Positions 1 to 8,542 of a stretch of DNA of 33,584 nt are shown here, in pieces; position 1 is the first letter of the stretch; each line of letters begins with the position of its first letter. The notes below the pieces were generated by a model. The model worked only from the letters and a program-made list of their open reading frames with translations. It did not search any database and was not told where the DNA came from. The stretch lies in NCBI GenBank assembly GCA_003246455.1, contig QKAF01000080.1, positions 1 through 33,584 on the forward strand. Direction: 5' to 3'. This DNA is from Bacteroidota bacterium (lineage in GTDB: Bacteria; Bacteroidota; Ignavibacteria; SZUA-365). The translations under genes and the position numbers were made by a program.

Positions 1-300
1 TCGCCGTGCGGCATCGAGCATGTTTTCCGTCGCTCCGACATTCCCGGCAAAGTATCCTTCGCGGTCCCGCGCTTTGACCACTCCGGCGATGTGATAGACG
101 ATATCCGCATCCCGGATGAACGGTTCGAGCGAGGCGGCGTCCCGGATGTCGCCCTCGACGAATTCGACATTCTTCCCTTCCAGCCAGCGCAGGTTGCTGG
201 TCTTCCGCACAAGCGTCCGTACCTGATGTCCCTGTTCCAGCATCCGGTCGACCAGATGCGAACCGAGAAATCCCGTTCCCCCGGTGACTGCGATAATCAT
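1..300 (-). CDS. NAD-dependent epimerase/dehydratase (extended SDR), 5' part only
   Basis: Only the first 100 codons lie in the window; the gene runs off the left edge. The N-terminus ([16 protein letters not shown]) is a Rossmann nucleotide-binding loop of the TGxxGFLG type used by extended short-chain dehydrogenases such as sugar epimerases and dihydroflavonol-reductase-like enzymes. Further on, a GDIRD motif (adenine contact) and a VYHIAG segment fit the same fold, so an NAD(P)-dependent cytosolic reductase or epimerase is expected. The ATG shares four bases (ATGA) with the stop codon of the upstream glutaminyl-tRNA synthetase gene, so the two are probably translationally coupled. The substrate cannot be told from this part. 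A ketosphinganine/ketoceramide reductase is a speculative option because a sphingolipid-type pair starts on the other side of the synthetase; a nucleotide-sugar or hopanoid-type enzyme is equally possible. Confidence 0.85.
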   Translation of the reverse strand, partial: MIIAVTGGTGFLGSHLVDRMLEQGHQVRTLVRKTSNLRWLEGKNVEFVEGDIRDAASLEPFIRDADIVYHIAGVVKARDREGYFAGNVGATENMLDAARR

Positions 301-1979
301 TGCTTGTTCACCTTCGCCCAGGTGTCACGGAGCGTAACGGTGCGATTGAACACGGGAGTCCCGGGTTTGCTGTACCGGGTGTCTACCGTGAAATAGCCCT
401 TGCGTTCGAATTGGAAGTGCTTGCCCGGCATCGCCTCCGCCAGCGAGGGCTCGACCATCGCGCGGATGACCTGCAGGGAATCGGGGTTGAGGTTCGAGAG
501 GAAGTCGAGTCCTTCGTCCGTGTCACCCGGATCCTCTTTCGAGAACAGCTGATCGTACAGTCGGACTTCCGCTTCGATCGCTTCTGTCGCCGACACCCAG
601 TGCAGGGTCCCTTTCACCTTGCGGTTGGCCTGCGGCATCCCGCTGCGCGTTTCCGCATCGTAGGTGCAGCGGAGTTCGGTGATGCTGCCGTCGGCGTCCT
701 TGATGACCTCCTCGCACTTGATGATGTACGCGTAACGCAGGCGGACTTCCCTGCCGGGTGCGAGACGGAAGAACTTGCCCGGCGGATCTTCCATGAAATC
801 TTCCCGTTCGATATAGAGTTCCCGAGTGAAGGGCACGCTCCGCACGCCGGAGGATTCGTCCTCCGGATTGTTCACCGCCTCGAGCTGCTCGGTCTCCCCT
901 TCCGGGAAATTCGTGATGACGACCTTCAGCGGATCCAGCACGCCCATCACGCGCCAGGCGTGGGCATTCAGGTCCTCGCGGACACAATGCTCGAGCAGCG
1001 CCATGTCGATGGTGCTTTCCTTTTTCGCGACACCGACCCGCTCCGCGAAGTCGCGAACCGAGGCGGGTGTGAAACCGCGGCGCCGCAGACCGGAGATGGT
1101 CGGCATCCGCGGATCGTCCCAACCGTCGACGATCCCTTCCTGCACGAGGCGCAGAAGCTTCCGCTTGCTCATGACCAGGTAGGTCACGTTCAGCCGGGCG
1201 AATTCGATCTGCTGCGGATGATGGATGCCGAGCTGATCGACATACCAGTCGTAGAGCGGCCGATGGTCTTCGAACTCGAGGGTACAGATCGAATGCGTGA
1301 TCCCCTCGATGGAGTCCGACTGGCCGTGCGCCCAGTCGTACGTCGGGTAGATGCACCAGGCGTCTCCCGTCCGATGGTGGTGCGCACGGAGAATGCGGTA
1401 CATCACCGGATCGCGCATGTTGAGATTCGGCGATGCCATGTCGACTTTCGCGCGAAGGGTGCGCGACCCGTCGGGAAATTCCCCGCTGCGCATGCGCTGG
1501 AAAAGGTCGAGATTCTCTTCGACGCTGCGATCGCGGTACGGACTGTTCTTTCCCGGCTCTGTCAGCGTTCCCCGGTACTGGCGGATTTCCTCGGCCGTCA
1601 GTTCGCAGACGAACGCCTTGCCGTCGCGGATCAGCGTGAGCGCGTACTCGTACAGCGTTTCAAAGTAATCCGATGCGTAGTACTCGCGGTCTTCCCAGTC
1701 AAAGCCCAGCCAGCGGATATCCTCCTTGATCGAATCCACGTACTCGACGTCTTCCTTCACCGGATTCGTGTCATCGAAACGCAGGTTGCACTGGCCGCCG
1801 TATTCCTGCGCGATGCCGAAGTTCAGGCAGATCGACTTTGCGTGGCCGATATGCAGATAGCCGTTCGGCTCCGGCGGGAATCGCGTATGGACGCGGTTTG
1901 CGAAGCGACCGGTCTTATTGTGCTCGTTGATGATCTGCTTGACGAAATTCGTCTGTACGGGGGTCTCTGGATTCGCCAT
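297..1979 (-). CDS. glnS: Glutaminyl-tRNA synthetase
   Basis: Class I aminoacyl-tRNA synthetase that charges tRNA-Gln with glutamine in the cytosol. The protein is 560 aa, close to the usual 550-560. The HIGH signature occurs near the N-terminus in [15 protein letters not shown] and the KMSKS-like loop appears as VMSKRKL; the C-terminal half carries the anticodon-binding beta barrels. I chose the ATG at 1979 because the following residues ([17 protein letters not shown]) align with the start of bacterial GlnRS; the reading frame stays open upstream to 2105 but that extension looks non-native. No clear Shine-Dalgarno is visible. Its stop codon overlaps the start of the epimerase gene. A gatC gene nearby indicates that the amidotransferase route also exists in this organism, most likely for Asn-tRNA. 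Confidence 0.97.
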   Translation of the reverse strand: MANPETPVQTNFVKQIINEHNKTGRFANRVHTRFPPEPNGYLHIGHAKSICLNFGIAQEYGGQCNLRFDDTNPVKEDVEYVDSIKEDIRWLGFDWEDREYYASDYFETLYEYALTLIRDGKAFVCELTAEEIRQYRGTLTEPGKNSPYRDRSVEENLDLFQRMRSGEFPDGSRTLRAKVDMASPNLNMRDPVMYRILRAHHHRTGDAWCIYPTYDWAHGQSDSIEGITHSICTLEFEDHRPLYDWYVDQLGIHHPQQIEFARLNVTYLVMSKRKLLRLVQEGIVDGWDDPRMPTISGLRRRGFTPASVRDFAERVGVAKKESTIDMALLEHCVREDLNAHAWRVMGVLDPLKVVITNFPEGETEQLEAVNNPEDESSGVRSVPFTRELYIEREDFMEDPPGKFFRLAPGREVRLRYAYIIKCEEVIKDADGSITELRCTYDAETRSGMPQANRKVKGTLHWVSATEAIEAEVRLYDQLFSKEDPGDTDEGLDFLSNLNPDSLQVIRAMVEPSLAEAMPGKHFQFERKGYFTVDTRYSKPGTPVFNRTVTLRDTWAKVNKQ

Positions 1980-2202
1980 GAATGCGACTCTGCCGGAAAT
2001 GTGGAACAAATCTCTGCCGCGCAGCGCGCTGAGAATGATATGAAGCATGTAATGTAGCTTTTTTTCCGCTTTCTTCCCGCCTTGCCCGGCACACGCGACA
2101 GACAATTCTCATCGCATGCCCCGCTTCCCGCGATCCCCCTCATGCAGATTTCCGTACCCGGAGCCCGGGCTTCCGTGCCAACCTGGCGCGGAGGCGGATC
2201 CA

Positions 2203-2234
2203 TTGACTTGTACCGCGCCTTGCATATATATTGT
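2203..2234 (+). promoter_or_regulatory. Candidate promoter for the SPT-like gene
   Basis: TTGACT at 2203-2208 and TATATT at 2227-2232 are 18 bp apart, a good fit to a vegetative promoter. Read as a Bacteroidota promoter, ATTG is followed after 21 bp by TATATTGT (compare TAnnTTTG). A start near 2240 would leave a leader of about 110 nt before the GTG at 2349. The rest of the 1980-2348 divergent spacer shows nothing else that I can support. Confidence 0.5.
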
Positions 2235-2348
2235 AGCATGTTTTAGCCATAACTGAATTGAAATTCAGCTTCCCGGAGATATCTCTCATTCCCTGCCTCC
2301 GGGTCATCCCACGATATTCAGATCTACCACGATAGAACAGGAGCCTGT

Positions 2349-3542
2349 GTGGACTTATTCGACAAATGCAACGCGTTTACCCGCGCCGACGAGATCAAGG
2401 CTTTAGGTTTGTACCCGTACTTCCGCGCCATTGAGGAGAGCGAAGGCCCGGTCGTCATGATCGAAGGCCGGAAAATCATCATGGCCGGTTCCAACAACTA
2501 CCTCGGCCTCACCGCTGATCCCCGGGTCAAGCAGGCCAGTCTCGATGCGGTGAACCGTTATGGTACGGGCTGTTCGGGCTCGCGCTATCTCACAGGCACG
2601 CTCACCCTGCACAACGAAATGGAGGAGCGCCTCGCCCACTTTCTCGGGAAGGAATCCTGTCTCCTGTTCTCGACGGGTTATCAGACCGGACAGGGTATCG
2701 TCCCGACGCTGGTACAGCGCGGCGAGTACATTCTGTCGGACAAGGACAACCACGCCAGCCTGGTCGCAGGGAACCTGATGGCGAAAGGGGCCTTCGCGAC
2801 CTTCGAACGCTACAAACACAACGACATGCAGGATCTCGAACGGCAGCTCGAGCGGCTCCCGCTCGACAAGGGCAAGCTCATCGTCTCGGACGGCGTTTTC
2901 AGCACCACCGGTGACATCGTCGATCTTCCGCACATGCTCGAACTCGCGAAGAAGTACAACGCCCGCGTGCTCATCGACGATGCGCATGCGACCGGCGTGA
3001 TCGGCCCGGGCGGGAAGGGGACGGGAGCGTATTACGGCCTGTCCGACCAGCTCGACATGACGATGGGAACGTTCAGCAAGACCTTTGCGAGCCTCGGTGG
3101 CTTTGTGGTCGGCGAGCGTCCGGTCATCAATTACATCAAACACCACTCCCCGGCTCTCATGTTCAGCGCAAGCCCGACGCCCGCCAGCGTTGCGGCCGCA
3201 CTCGCGGCGCTCGACATTCTCGAAACCGAACCGTGGCGCGTCGACAAGCTGCGTGAGAACGCCGACTACATGCGCGAGGGCTTCTCTGCTCTCGGGTTCA
3301 AGGTCATCATGGGCGAAACGGGCGTCGTACCGATCATCATCGGGGATGACACAACGAGCTTCATCTTCTGGAAAGAACTCTTCGACGCCGGCGTCTTCGT
3401 GAATGTCTTCATCAGTCCGGGCGTGCCGCAGGGGCTGCAGATGCTGCGTACGAGCTACATGGCCACCCATGAGAAGCAGCATCTCGATCGCATCCTGGAA
3501 ATCACCGGTGAGATCGGGAAGAAACTCGGCGTCATCGAATAA
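2349..3542 (+). CDS. Serine-palmitoyltransferase-like alpha-oxoamine synthase
   Basis: PLP enzyme of the alpha-oxoamine synthase family, 397 aa, which condenses an amino acid with an acyl-CoA. The PLP lysine is K244 in [12 protein letters not shown], the ring-stacking histidine is H135 in KDNHAS, and the Asp/His pair is in LIDDAHATG (210-213). Two stretches, LYPYFR near residue 21 and [11 protein letters not shown] near 155, resemble Bacteroidota serine palmitoyltransferases more than BioF or Kbl as I recall them, so 3-ketosphinganine synthesis is the favoured role; glycine C-acetyltransferase or AONS remain alternatives. The start is a GTG with AGGAG at 2339-2343, five bases upstream. The next gene encodes a long GNAT-fold acyltransferase, which fits a sphingolipid pair. 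Confidence 0.88.
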   Translation: MDLFDKCNAFTRADEIKALGLYPYFRAIEESEGPVVMIEGRKIIMAGSNNYLGLTADPRVKQASLDAVNRYGTGCSGSRYLTGTLTLHNEMEERLAHFLGKESCLLFSTGYQTGQGIVPTLVQRGEYILSDKDNHASLVAGNLMAKGAFATFERYKHNDMQDLERQLERLPLDKGKLIVSDGVFSTTGDIVDLPHMLELAKKYNARVLIDDAHATGVIGPGGKGTGAYYGLSDQLDMTMGTFSKTFASLGGFVVGERPVINYIKHHSPALMFSASPTPASVAAALAALDILETEPWRVDKLRENADYMREGFSALGFKVIMGETGVVPIIIGDDTTSFIFWKELFDAGVFVNVFISPGVPQGLQMLRTSYMATHEKQHLDRILEITGEIGKKLGVIE

Positions 3543-3592
3543 TCCGCACCTGCCCCGTGCGGGCGGCGCGTGAGGCGCATGCCCGCCCGGGT

Positions 3593-3615
3593 CCGCCGCG
3601 GCCGCGCCGCGGCGG
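3593..3615. other. GC hairpin between the SPT-like and acyltransferase genes
   Basis: CCGCCGCGG (3593-3601) and CCGCGGCGG (3607-3615) form a perfect 9-bp stem with a 5-nt loop. A second dyad lies just upstream (GGGCGG near 3561 with CCGCCC near 3584). There is no T-run, so this is not a standard terminator; it could adjust mRNA stability or the ratio of the two flanking genes. Confidence 0.5.
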
Positions 3616-3670
3616 CATGATCGCATCGGGGACCGTCTCCGGTGCCAGAGAACAGCGATGAGGAGTGTCC

Positions 3671-4792
3671 ATGGCCTTAACGATCCATCCCATTTCAGAT
3701 AACGCAGACGTCAACCGTTTCATCAAGCTGCAGTGGAAGTTCTATGTGAACGACCGCAACTGGGTACCCCCGCTGCTGATGGATCGCAGGAAACTGCTGA
3801 ATACGAAAGTCAATCCCTTCTACAAGCATTCCAGGATTCAGCTGTTCATCGCGGTACAGGATGGCGAGGACGTCGGGCGCATCGCCGCGATCGTCAACGA
3901 CAATCACAACCGCGAGCACGAGGACAAGGTCGGCTTCTACGGTTTTTTCGAATGCATCAACAACCAGGATGTCGCCAATGCCCTGTTCGATGCCGCCGCC
4001 CAGTGGCTGCGCGGAAAGGGCATGGACACGATGCGCGGACCTGCAAACCCTTCCGTCAATGACGAACTCGGTATGCTGGTGCACGGCTTCGACTCCCCGC
4101 CCGTGTTCCTGATGACGTACAATCCACGCTATTACCCGATGCTGACGGAAGGTTACGGCTTCAGGAAAGCGAAGGATCTGTACGCATACCTGCTGAGCAA
4201 CGAAGACGTCATCACTCCGAAACTGGAGCGGGGACAGATGCTGGTACGCGAACGCTACGGCATCACGATCCGTGATCTCGATTTCAAAAACATGGAGCGG
4301 GAGACCGTCATTCTCAAGGATCTCTACAACCGGAGCTGGGAGAAAAACTGGGGTGCCGTCGCCATGACGGACGAGGAATTCGATTTCCTCGCGAAGGATC
4401 TGGTGCAGGTGATCGGCAAATTCAAGGATCTGGTCTTCGTCGCCGAACGGAACGGCGAGCCGATCGGGTTCACGCTCTGTCTCCCCGACATCAATCAGCT
4501 GCTGATCAAGAACAAGAAAGGCTGGATCATCCCCGCCGCATGGCACCTGATGACCGGGACGAAAAACATTGATCTCGTACGCATCATCGTTCTCGGGGTT
4601 CTCCCGCAGCATCGGAACAAGGGCGTGGACGCGGTGATGTACTATGAAACCGTCACGCGCGCCGCGAAGCACGGCGTTTTCAAAGGAGAAGCGTCCTGGG
4701 TCCTCGAAGACAACGGTCCGATGAACAAGGGCGCCAGACTGATGAACGCCGAGCAGTATAAAACCTACCGCCTGTACGACGTGGCGATCTGA
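3671..4792 (+). CDS. GNAT-superfamily acyltransferase, possible bacterial ceramide synthase
   Basis: A 373-aa protein, much longer than a single-domain acetyltransferase. The N-terminal half has WVPPLL, a GRIAAIVNDNHN strand-loop, a GFYGFFE segment and GPANPSVNDELGMLV; the C-terminal half has a GNAT-like acyl-CoA loop, VLGVLPQHRNKG, near residue 310. ATG 3671 is preferred over the in-frame GTG at 3665 because AGGAG (3661-3665) lies five bases before the ATG and overlaps the GTG. The stop codon overlaps the gatC start by one base. It follows the SPT-like gene. The known bacterial ceramide synthase of Caulobacter is annotated as a GNAT-family protein, so N-acylation of a sphingoid base is a reasonable inference from context; a general N-acyltransferase is the fallback. 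Confidence 0.72.
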   Translation: MALTIHPISDNADVNRFIKLQWKFYVNDRNWVPPLLMDRRKLLNTKVNPFYKHSRIQLFIAVQDGEDVGRIAAIVNDNHNREHEDKVGFYGFFECINNQDVANALFDAAAQWLRGKGMDTMRGPANPSVNDELGMLVHGFDSPPVFLMTYNPRYYPMLTEGYGFRKAKDLYAYLLSNEDVITPKLERGQMLVRERYGITIRDLDFKNMERETVILKDLYNRSWEKNWGAVAMTDEEFDFLAKDLVQVIGKFKDLVFVAERNGEPIGFTLCLPDINQLLIKNKKGWIIPAAWHLMTGTKNIDLVRIIVLGVLPQHRNKGVDAVMYYETVTRAAKHGVFKGEASWVLEDNGPMNKGARLMNAEQYKTYRLYDVAI

Positions 4793-5082
4793 TGGAGGTT
4801 TCCTTCGAGGATACCGCCCGCATCGCCCGCCTGGCACACCTGTCTTTTTCGGATGAAGAGCTCACCGTTCTCAGCGGTGAGCTCTCCCGTATTTTCACCT
4901 GGATATCCGCCATCACGGCCGTCGATACTTCCGGCGTCGCCCCTCTGACCGCGCTCACCCCGGAGCGGTCTTCCGTCCGCACCGACCGCCCCTCCCCCGG
5001 CCTGACGCAGGCGGAAGCCCTGGCCAACGCACCGGAAACCGGCGACGGCTTCATCGCCGCTCCGCGGGTCCTCCGCATCTGA
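4792..5082 (+). CDS. gatC: Asp-tRNA(Asn)/Glu-tRNA(Gln) amidotransferase subunit C
   Basis: A 96-aa small subunit of the GatCAB complex, which amidates misacylated Asp-tRNA(Asn) or Glu-tRNA(Gln). The family features are visible: an N-terminal helix with RIARLAHLSFSDEEL, a short linker, then TALTPERSSVRTDRP (the V..LR.D segment) and the final GFIAAPRVL. Length is typical (95-100 aa). The ATG shares one base with the stop of the preceding acyltransferase gene, so the two are likely translated together. gatA and gatB are not in the window. Because glnS is present about 3 kb away, the complex probably serves Asn-tRNA formation here. Confidence 0.95.
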   Translation: MEVSFEDTARIARLAHLSFSDEELTVLSGELSRIFTWISAITAVDTSGVAPLTALTPERSSVRTDRPSPGLTQAEALANAPETGDGFIAAPRVLRI

Positions 5083-5157
5083 GTTTCCCGCTGCGTGCGG
5101 CTGCACCGCGGGAGATCCGATCCTGCAATTCTCCCTCCTGTTCGCTATTTTACACGA

Positions 5158-5934
5158 ATGATGACAGAATACATTATCGTGATCCCGGCGCGTTTTGCCT
5201 CGACACGATTCCCGGGCAAGCCCCTCGCCCCGATCGCCGGGAAAAGCATGATCCGGCGGGTGTGGGAGCAGTGCAGGCAGGCCGCGTGCGCCTCGCGCGT
5301 GATCGTCGCGACCGACGATGCGCGCATCGCCGACGCAGTGACGGCGTTTGGCGGCGAGGCGATGATGACCCCGTCGGAACTTGCATCGGGGTCCGAACGG
5401 ATGGCCTGGGTCGCCGAGCGCTCTGACGGCGCGATATTCGTCAATGTGCAGGGCGATGAACCGCTGATGCCGCCTGCGACCATCGACGCGGTCGCCGCCG
5501 CGTTACGGGAATCCGACGCCGATCTCGCGACGGCGGCGTGCCCCCTCGCAGACCCGGAAGCGCTGCGCAATCCGAACGTGGTCAAGGTGGTAACGGATCG
5601 CGACGGAAATGCGTTGTATTTCTCACGGGCGGGAATTCCGTTCGATCGTGATCCCGTCGGGAGGTCCTCCGCCGACGGTAACGGATTTCCCGGAACCGGT
5701 GTCTACCTCAAGCATATCGGCATATATGCTTACCGCCGCGAAGCCCTGCTTCGCTTTGCCGCACTTGCACCGGGCCGTCTCGAACAGATCGAAAAGCTCG
5801 AGCAGCTCCGCGCCCTGGAGAACGGCATGCGCATTCGCGTCGCGACTGTCGCGTCCGATTCCCAGGCGGTGGACACCCCGGAAGACGTAACCATCGTCGA
5901 AGAACTGATACGGAAACAGAATGAAACACGATAA
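5158..5934 (+). CDS. kdsB: 3-deoxy-manno-octulosonate cytidylyltransferase (CMP-Kdo synthetase)
   Basis: Activates Kdo with CTP for lipopolysaccharide inner-core synthesis; cytosolic, 258 aa. The sugar-nucleotide transferase signature is at the N-terminus (VIPARFASTRFPGKPL), followed by VNVQGDEP (metal and CTP site), NPNVVKVV and ALYFSRAGIPFDRD, all standard KdsB blocks; the end carries AVDTPEDV. The frame opens further upstream at a GTG (5095), but the family start is at MMTEYIIVIPARF; ATG 5158 or 5161 are both possible and no clear Shine-Dalgarno separates them. The 3' end overlaps rimO by 14 bases. Its presence means the organism builds an outer membrane with Kdo. Confidence 0.96.
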   Translation: MMTEYIIVIPARFASTRFPGKPLAPIAGKSMIRRVWEQCRQAACASRVIVATDDARIADAVTAFGGEAMMTPSELASGSERMAWVAERSDGAIFVNVQGDEPLMPPATIDAVAAALRESDADLATAACPLADPEALRNPNVVKVVTDRDGNALYFSRAGIPFDRDPVGRSSADGNGFPGTGVYLKHIGIYAYRREALLRFAALAPGRLEQIEKLEQLRALENGMRIRVATVASDSQAVDTPEDVTIVEELIRKQNETR

Positions 5935-7234
5935 ATCTGCCCCGAACCGCATCTCCATCATCACCCTCGGATGTTCGAAAAACACGGTCGATTCCGAGGT
6001 GCTCATGAAGCAGATCGAAGCCAATCGCATGACGCTCGTCGACGAACCGGGGGAAGCCGATACGGTCATCATCAACACCTGCGGCTTCATCGACCTCGCG
6101 AAGGAGGAATCCGTCAACACCATCGTCGAGGCGGTGGAGATGAAGAAGCTCGGAACCATCCGCAATCTCTATGTCGCCGGCTGCCTGTCCGAACGCTACC
6201 GCAGCGATCTCGAAACGGAACTTCCCGAGGTGGACCGGTTTTTCGGCGTGACGGATTTCAAGAACATCATCGAAACGCTGGGTGGAAGCTACAAGTACGA
6301 ACTGCTCGGGGAACGGCACGTGACCACGCCGCGGCACTTCGCCTACCTGAAAATATCCGAGGGCTGCGACCGGCCCTGCTCTTTCTGCTCCATCCCGCTC
6401 ATGCGCGGGGGGCATGTTTCGAAGCGGCTCGAGGAAGTCGTGCACGAAGCGAAATTCCTCGCCGCCGGCGGAACCAGGGAACTCGTCATCATCGCGCAGG
6501 ACACCACCTATTACGGTCTTGATCTCTACAACGAACGCATGCTCGCGCGCCTGCTCTCGGAACTCGCGGATGTCGACGGCATCGAATGGATGCGGCTGAT
6601 GTACGCCTACCCGTCGCGCTTCCCCCTCGATGCCCTGGATGTGATCCGCGAGCGGCCGAACATCTGCAACTACGTCGATATCCCCATTCAGCACGTCAAC
6701 GACGATGTGCTCAAATCCATGCGCCGCGGCATCACCCGCCGCGCGACCGAGGAACTGCTCGATACAATGCGTGCACGCGTACCGGGGCTCGCCCTTCGGA
6801 GTACGCTTATCGTCGGTTATCCGAATGAGAGCGAGCAGGCCTTCCGGGAGCTGTACGATTTCGTCGCGGAACAGGAACTCGACCGTCTCGGGGTATTCCT
6901 CTATTCGCAGGAAGAGAACACGACCGCGCATATCCTCGGCGATCCGATTCCCCACGAGGTCAAGGAGGAACGCCGTGCCGCGATCATGGAACTGCAGGCG
7001 GAAATCTCCCAGAAGAAAAACGACGCGCGCGTCGGCAGCCGGCTCCGCGTGCTCTGCGACGGCGTCGAGGGAGACTACGTCGTGGCGCGCAGTGAATGGG
7101 ACGCACCGGAAGTGGACAACGAAGTGCTGATCCCGGCGGAAGAATTCGGCGGGCAGCCCCCGATCGGCCGGTTCGTCGACGTTCTCATCACAGAAGCCAA
7201 CGAATTCGACCTCATTTCGACAACCCGGAGGTGA
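5921..7234 (+). CDS. rimO: Ribosomal protein S12 methylthiotransferase
   Basis: Radical-SAM enzyme that adds a methylthio group to the conserved aspartate of ribosomal protein S12. The 437-aa protein has the three expected parts: an N-terminal MTTase domain with three cluster cysteines (C18 in TLGCSKN, C54 in INTCGF, C88 in VAGCL), a radical-SAM domain with CDRPCSFC (C149, C153, C156), and a C-terminal TRAM domain. The TLGCSKNTVDSE start and SIPLMRG after the CX3CX2C are more like RimO than MiaB. The start lies inside the end of kdsB (14-base overlap), and the next gene begins three bases after its stop, so it sits mid-operon. Confidence 0.96.
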   Translation: MKHDKSAPNRISIITLGCSKNTVDSEVLMKQIEANRMTLVDEPGEADTVIINTCGFIDLAKEESVNTIVEAVEMKKLGTIRNLYVAGCLSERYRSDLETELPEVDRFFGVTDFKNIIETLGGSYKYELLGERHVTTPRHFAYLKISEGCDRPCSFCSIPLMRGGHVSKRLEEVVHEAKFLAAGGTRELVIIAQDTTYYGLDLYNERMLARLLSELADVDGIEWMRLMYAYPSRFPLDALDVIRERPNICNYVDIPIQHVNDDVLKSMRRGITRRATEELLDTMRARVPGLALRSTLIVGYPNESEQAFRELYDFVAEQELDRLGVFLYSQEENTTAHILGDPIPHEVKEERRAAIMELQAEISQKKNDARVGSRLRVLCDGVEGDYVVARSEWDAPEVDNEVLIPAEEFGGQPPIGRFVDVLITEANEFDLISTTRR

Positions 7235-7237
7235 ACG

Positions 7238-8542
7238 ATGCGCACCCTCTCCACTCTCGCCCTCATGCTCCTTCTCGCTGTGTCTGTCTTTGCGCAGGAT
7301 AACGGCGAGGGCAGCACCGTCCAGGACGTGCGTATCCAGCCGTTCTATTTCGACGCGCTGAATTTCGCGGAATACGGAGAATTCGGGCTGCAGGGGCGCG
7401 TCGACGTGTATGTCCACGTCCCGTACGATATCGTGACCTTTGTCAAGGATGAGGAATTCTACACGGGCGGCTACGACATCACCGTGCTCGTCATGCGGTC
7501 GGAAGGATCGAAGGTGATCAAGGAGGAGAACTGGGAACGCAAGATTGAACTGCTCAGCTTCGAACGGACCAACAATCCCAGCTATTACGACCTGACGCAG
7601 CGTTCGCTGCAGCTCGAACCGGGAAGCTATCAGATCGAAGTGATTTTCGAGGACAAGGAATCGCAGAAGGAATTCCGCCTGACGAAAAGCGTGGAAGTTC
7701 GGAAGTTCGATGCCAACCTCCTTGGAATCAGCGATCTGATGCTCGTTCGCGCCGTAGAGAGCCAGGGGATGAAAAAGCAGATTTCCCCGCAGATCAATCC
7801 CAATGTCGCGGCGCTGAAAGAAGGTTTCGAGCTGTTTTACGAGGTGTATAATCCGTTCCAGCTCGGCGGTATCGTCATCGACTACACCATCACGCGGCGC
7901 GGGAAGGAAGTCTATTCCAAGCAGACCACGCAGGGGATCAAGCAGGGACTCAACACCTTCCTTGCCTCGATCAACAGCACCGGACTCGGCGTCGGCAGCT
8001 ATACCCTGCAGGTGAAGATGCGGCGCGCCGACGACACGACCGACAGCGGCGTGCTCGCGCGCATCGAGCGCCCCTTCATCATCGAATGGCTGACCGCGGG
8101 CGCCCCCATATCGATCGTGGACCTGGACGAGGCGATCGATCAGCTCCGGTATTTCGCCAAGTCCGACGAGCTCGATTACATCAAGGAGCCGACGGACGAG
8201 GACGAACGGCGGAAACGCTTCGAAGCGTTCTGGGAGCGGCACAATCCCACCCCGGGTTCGAAATCCAATGCCGCAATGGTGGAGTATTACAACCGCGTCG
8301 CCTACGCGGACAGGCATTTCGGCCATTACCTCGCCGGATGGAAAACCGACCGCGGCATGGTCTACATTCTGTACGGGCCGCCCGATTATGTGGACCGGCA
8401 TCCCGTGGACGTCGAATCGAAGCCGTATGAAGTGTGGGAATACTACGACTTGAACAAGCGCTACGTCTTCATCGACGAGAGCGGATTCGGAGACTATCGC
8501 CTGCTCTATCCGCTGTGGGATGAACGAAACCGTCTGCGCTGA
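7238..8542 (+). CDS. GWxTD domain-containing secreted protein
   Basis: A 434-aa exported protein of unknown biochemical function. Residues 1-20 form a signal peptide (MRTLSTLALMLLLAVSVFAQ, cleavage likely after VFA or FAQ). The family name-giving motif is G367-W-K-T-D371, followed by RGMVYILYGPPDYV, and the C-terminal region carries YEVWEYY and YVFIDESGFGDYRLL, as in GWxTD proteins of Bacteroidota, Ignavibacteria and related phyla. The middle is predicted beta-rich. GGAGG at 7227-7231 lies close upstream of the ATG and overlaps the end of rimO, which supports the start. The gene ends the plus-strand cluster: its stop TGA directly meets the stop of the opposing ABC transporter gene. Periplasmic or outer-membrane attached location is inferred, not shown. 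Confidence 0.9.
   Translation: MRTLSTLALMLLLAVSVFAQDNGEGSTVQDVRIQPFYFDALNFAEYGEFGLQGRVDVYVHVPYDIVTFVKDEEFYTGGYDITVLVMRSEGSKVIKEENWERKIELLSFERTNNPSYYDLTQRSLQLEPGSYQIEVIFEDKESQKEFRLTKSVEVRKFDANLLGISDLMLVRAVESQGMKKQISPQINPNVAALKEGFELFYEVYNPFQLGGIVIDYTITRRGKEVYSKQTTQGIKQGLNTFLASINSTGLGVGSYTLQVKMRRADDTTDSGVLARIERPFIIEWLTAGAPISIVDLDEAIDQLRYFAKSDELDYIKEPTDEDERRKRFEAFWERHNPTPGSKSNAAMVEYYNRVAYADRHFGHYLAGWKTDRGMVYILYGPPDYVDRHPVDVESKPYEVWEYYDLNKRYVFIDESGFGDYRLLYPLWDERNRLR

Noticed and set aside
300-2057. 585-codon plus-strand frame opposite glnS
   Set aside because: Antisense shadow of a complete glutaminyl-tRNA synthetase, with no recognisable domain.
2349-3542. Calling the PLP enzyme Kbl (glycine C-acetyltransferase)
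   Set aside because: No threonine dehydrogenase is next to it, and the N-terminal and central stretches look closer to Bacteroidota serine palmitoyltransferase; kept as an alternative only.
3593-3615. GC hairpin as an intrinsic terminator after the SPT-like gene
   Set aside because: No T-run follows, and the next gene has its own ribosome site in the same direction, so readthrough is expected.
5708-8401. Very long minus-strand open frame (897 codons) opposite kdsB, rimO and the GWxTD gene
   Set aside because: It is antisense to three well-recognised genes and has no family-like motif; high GC at the third codon position leaves opposite frames open.
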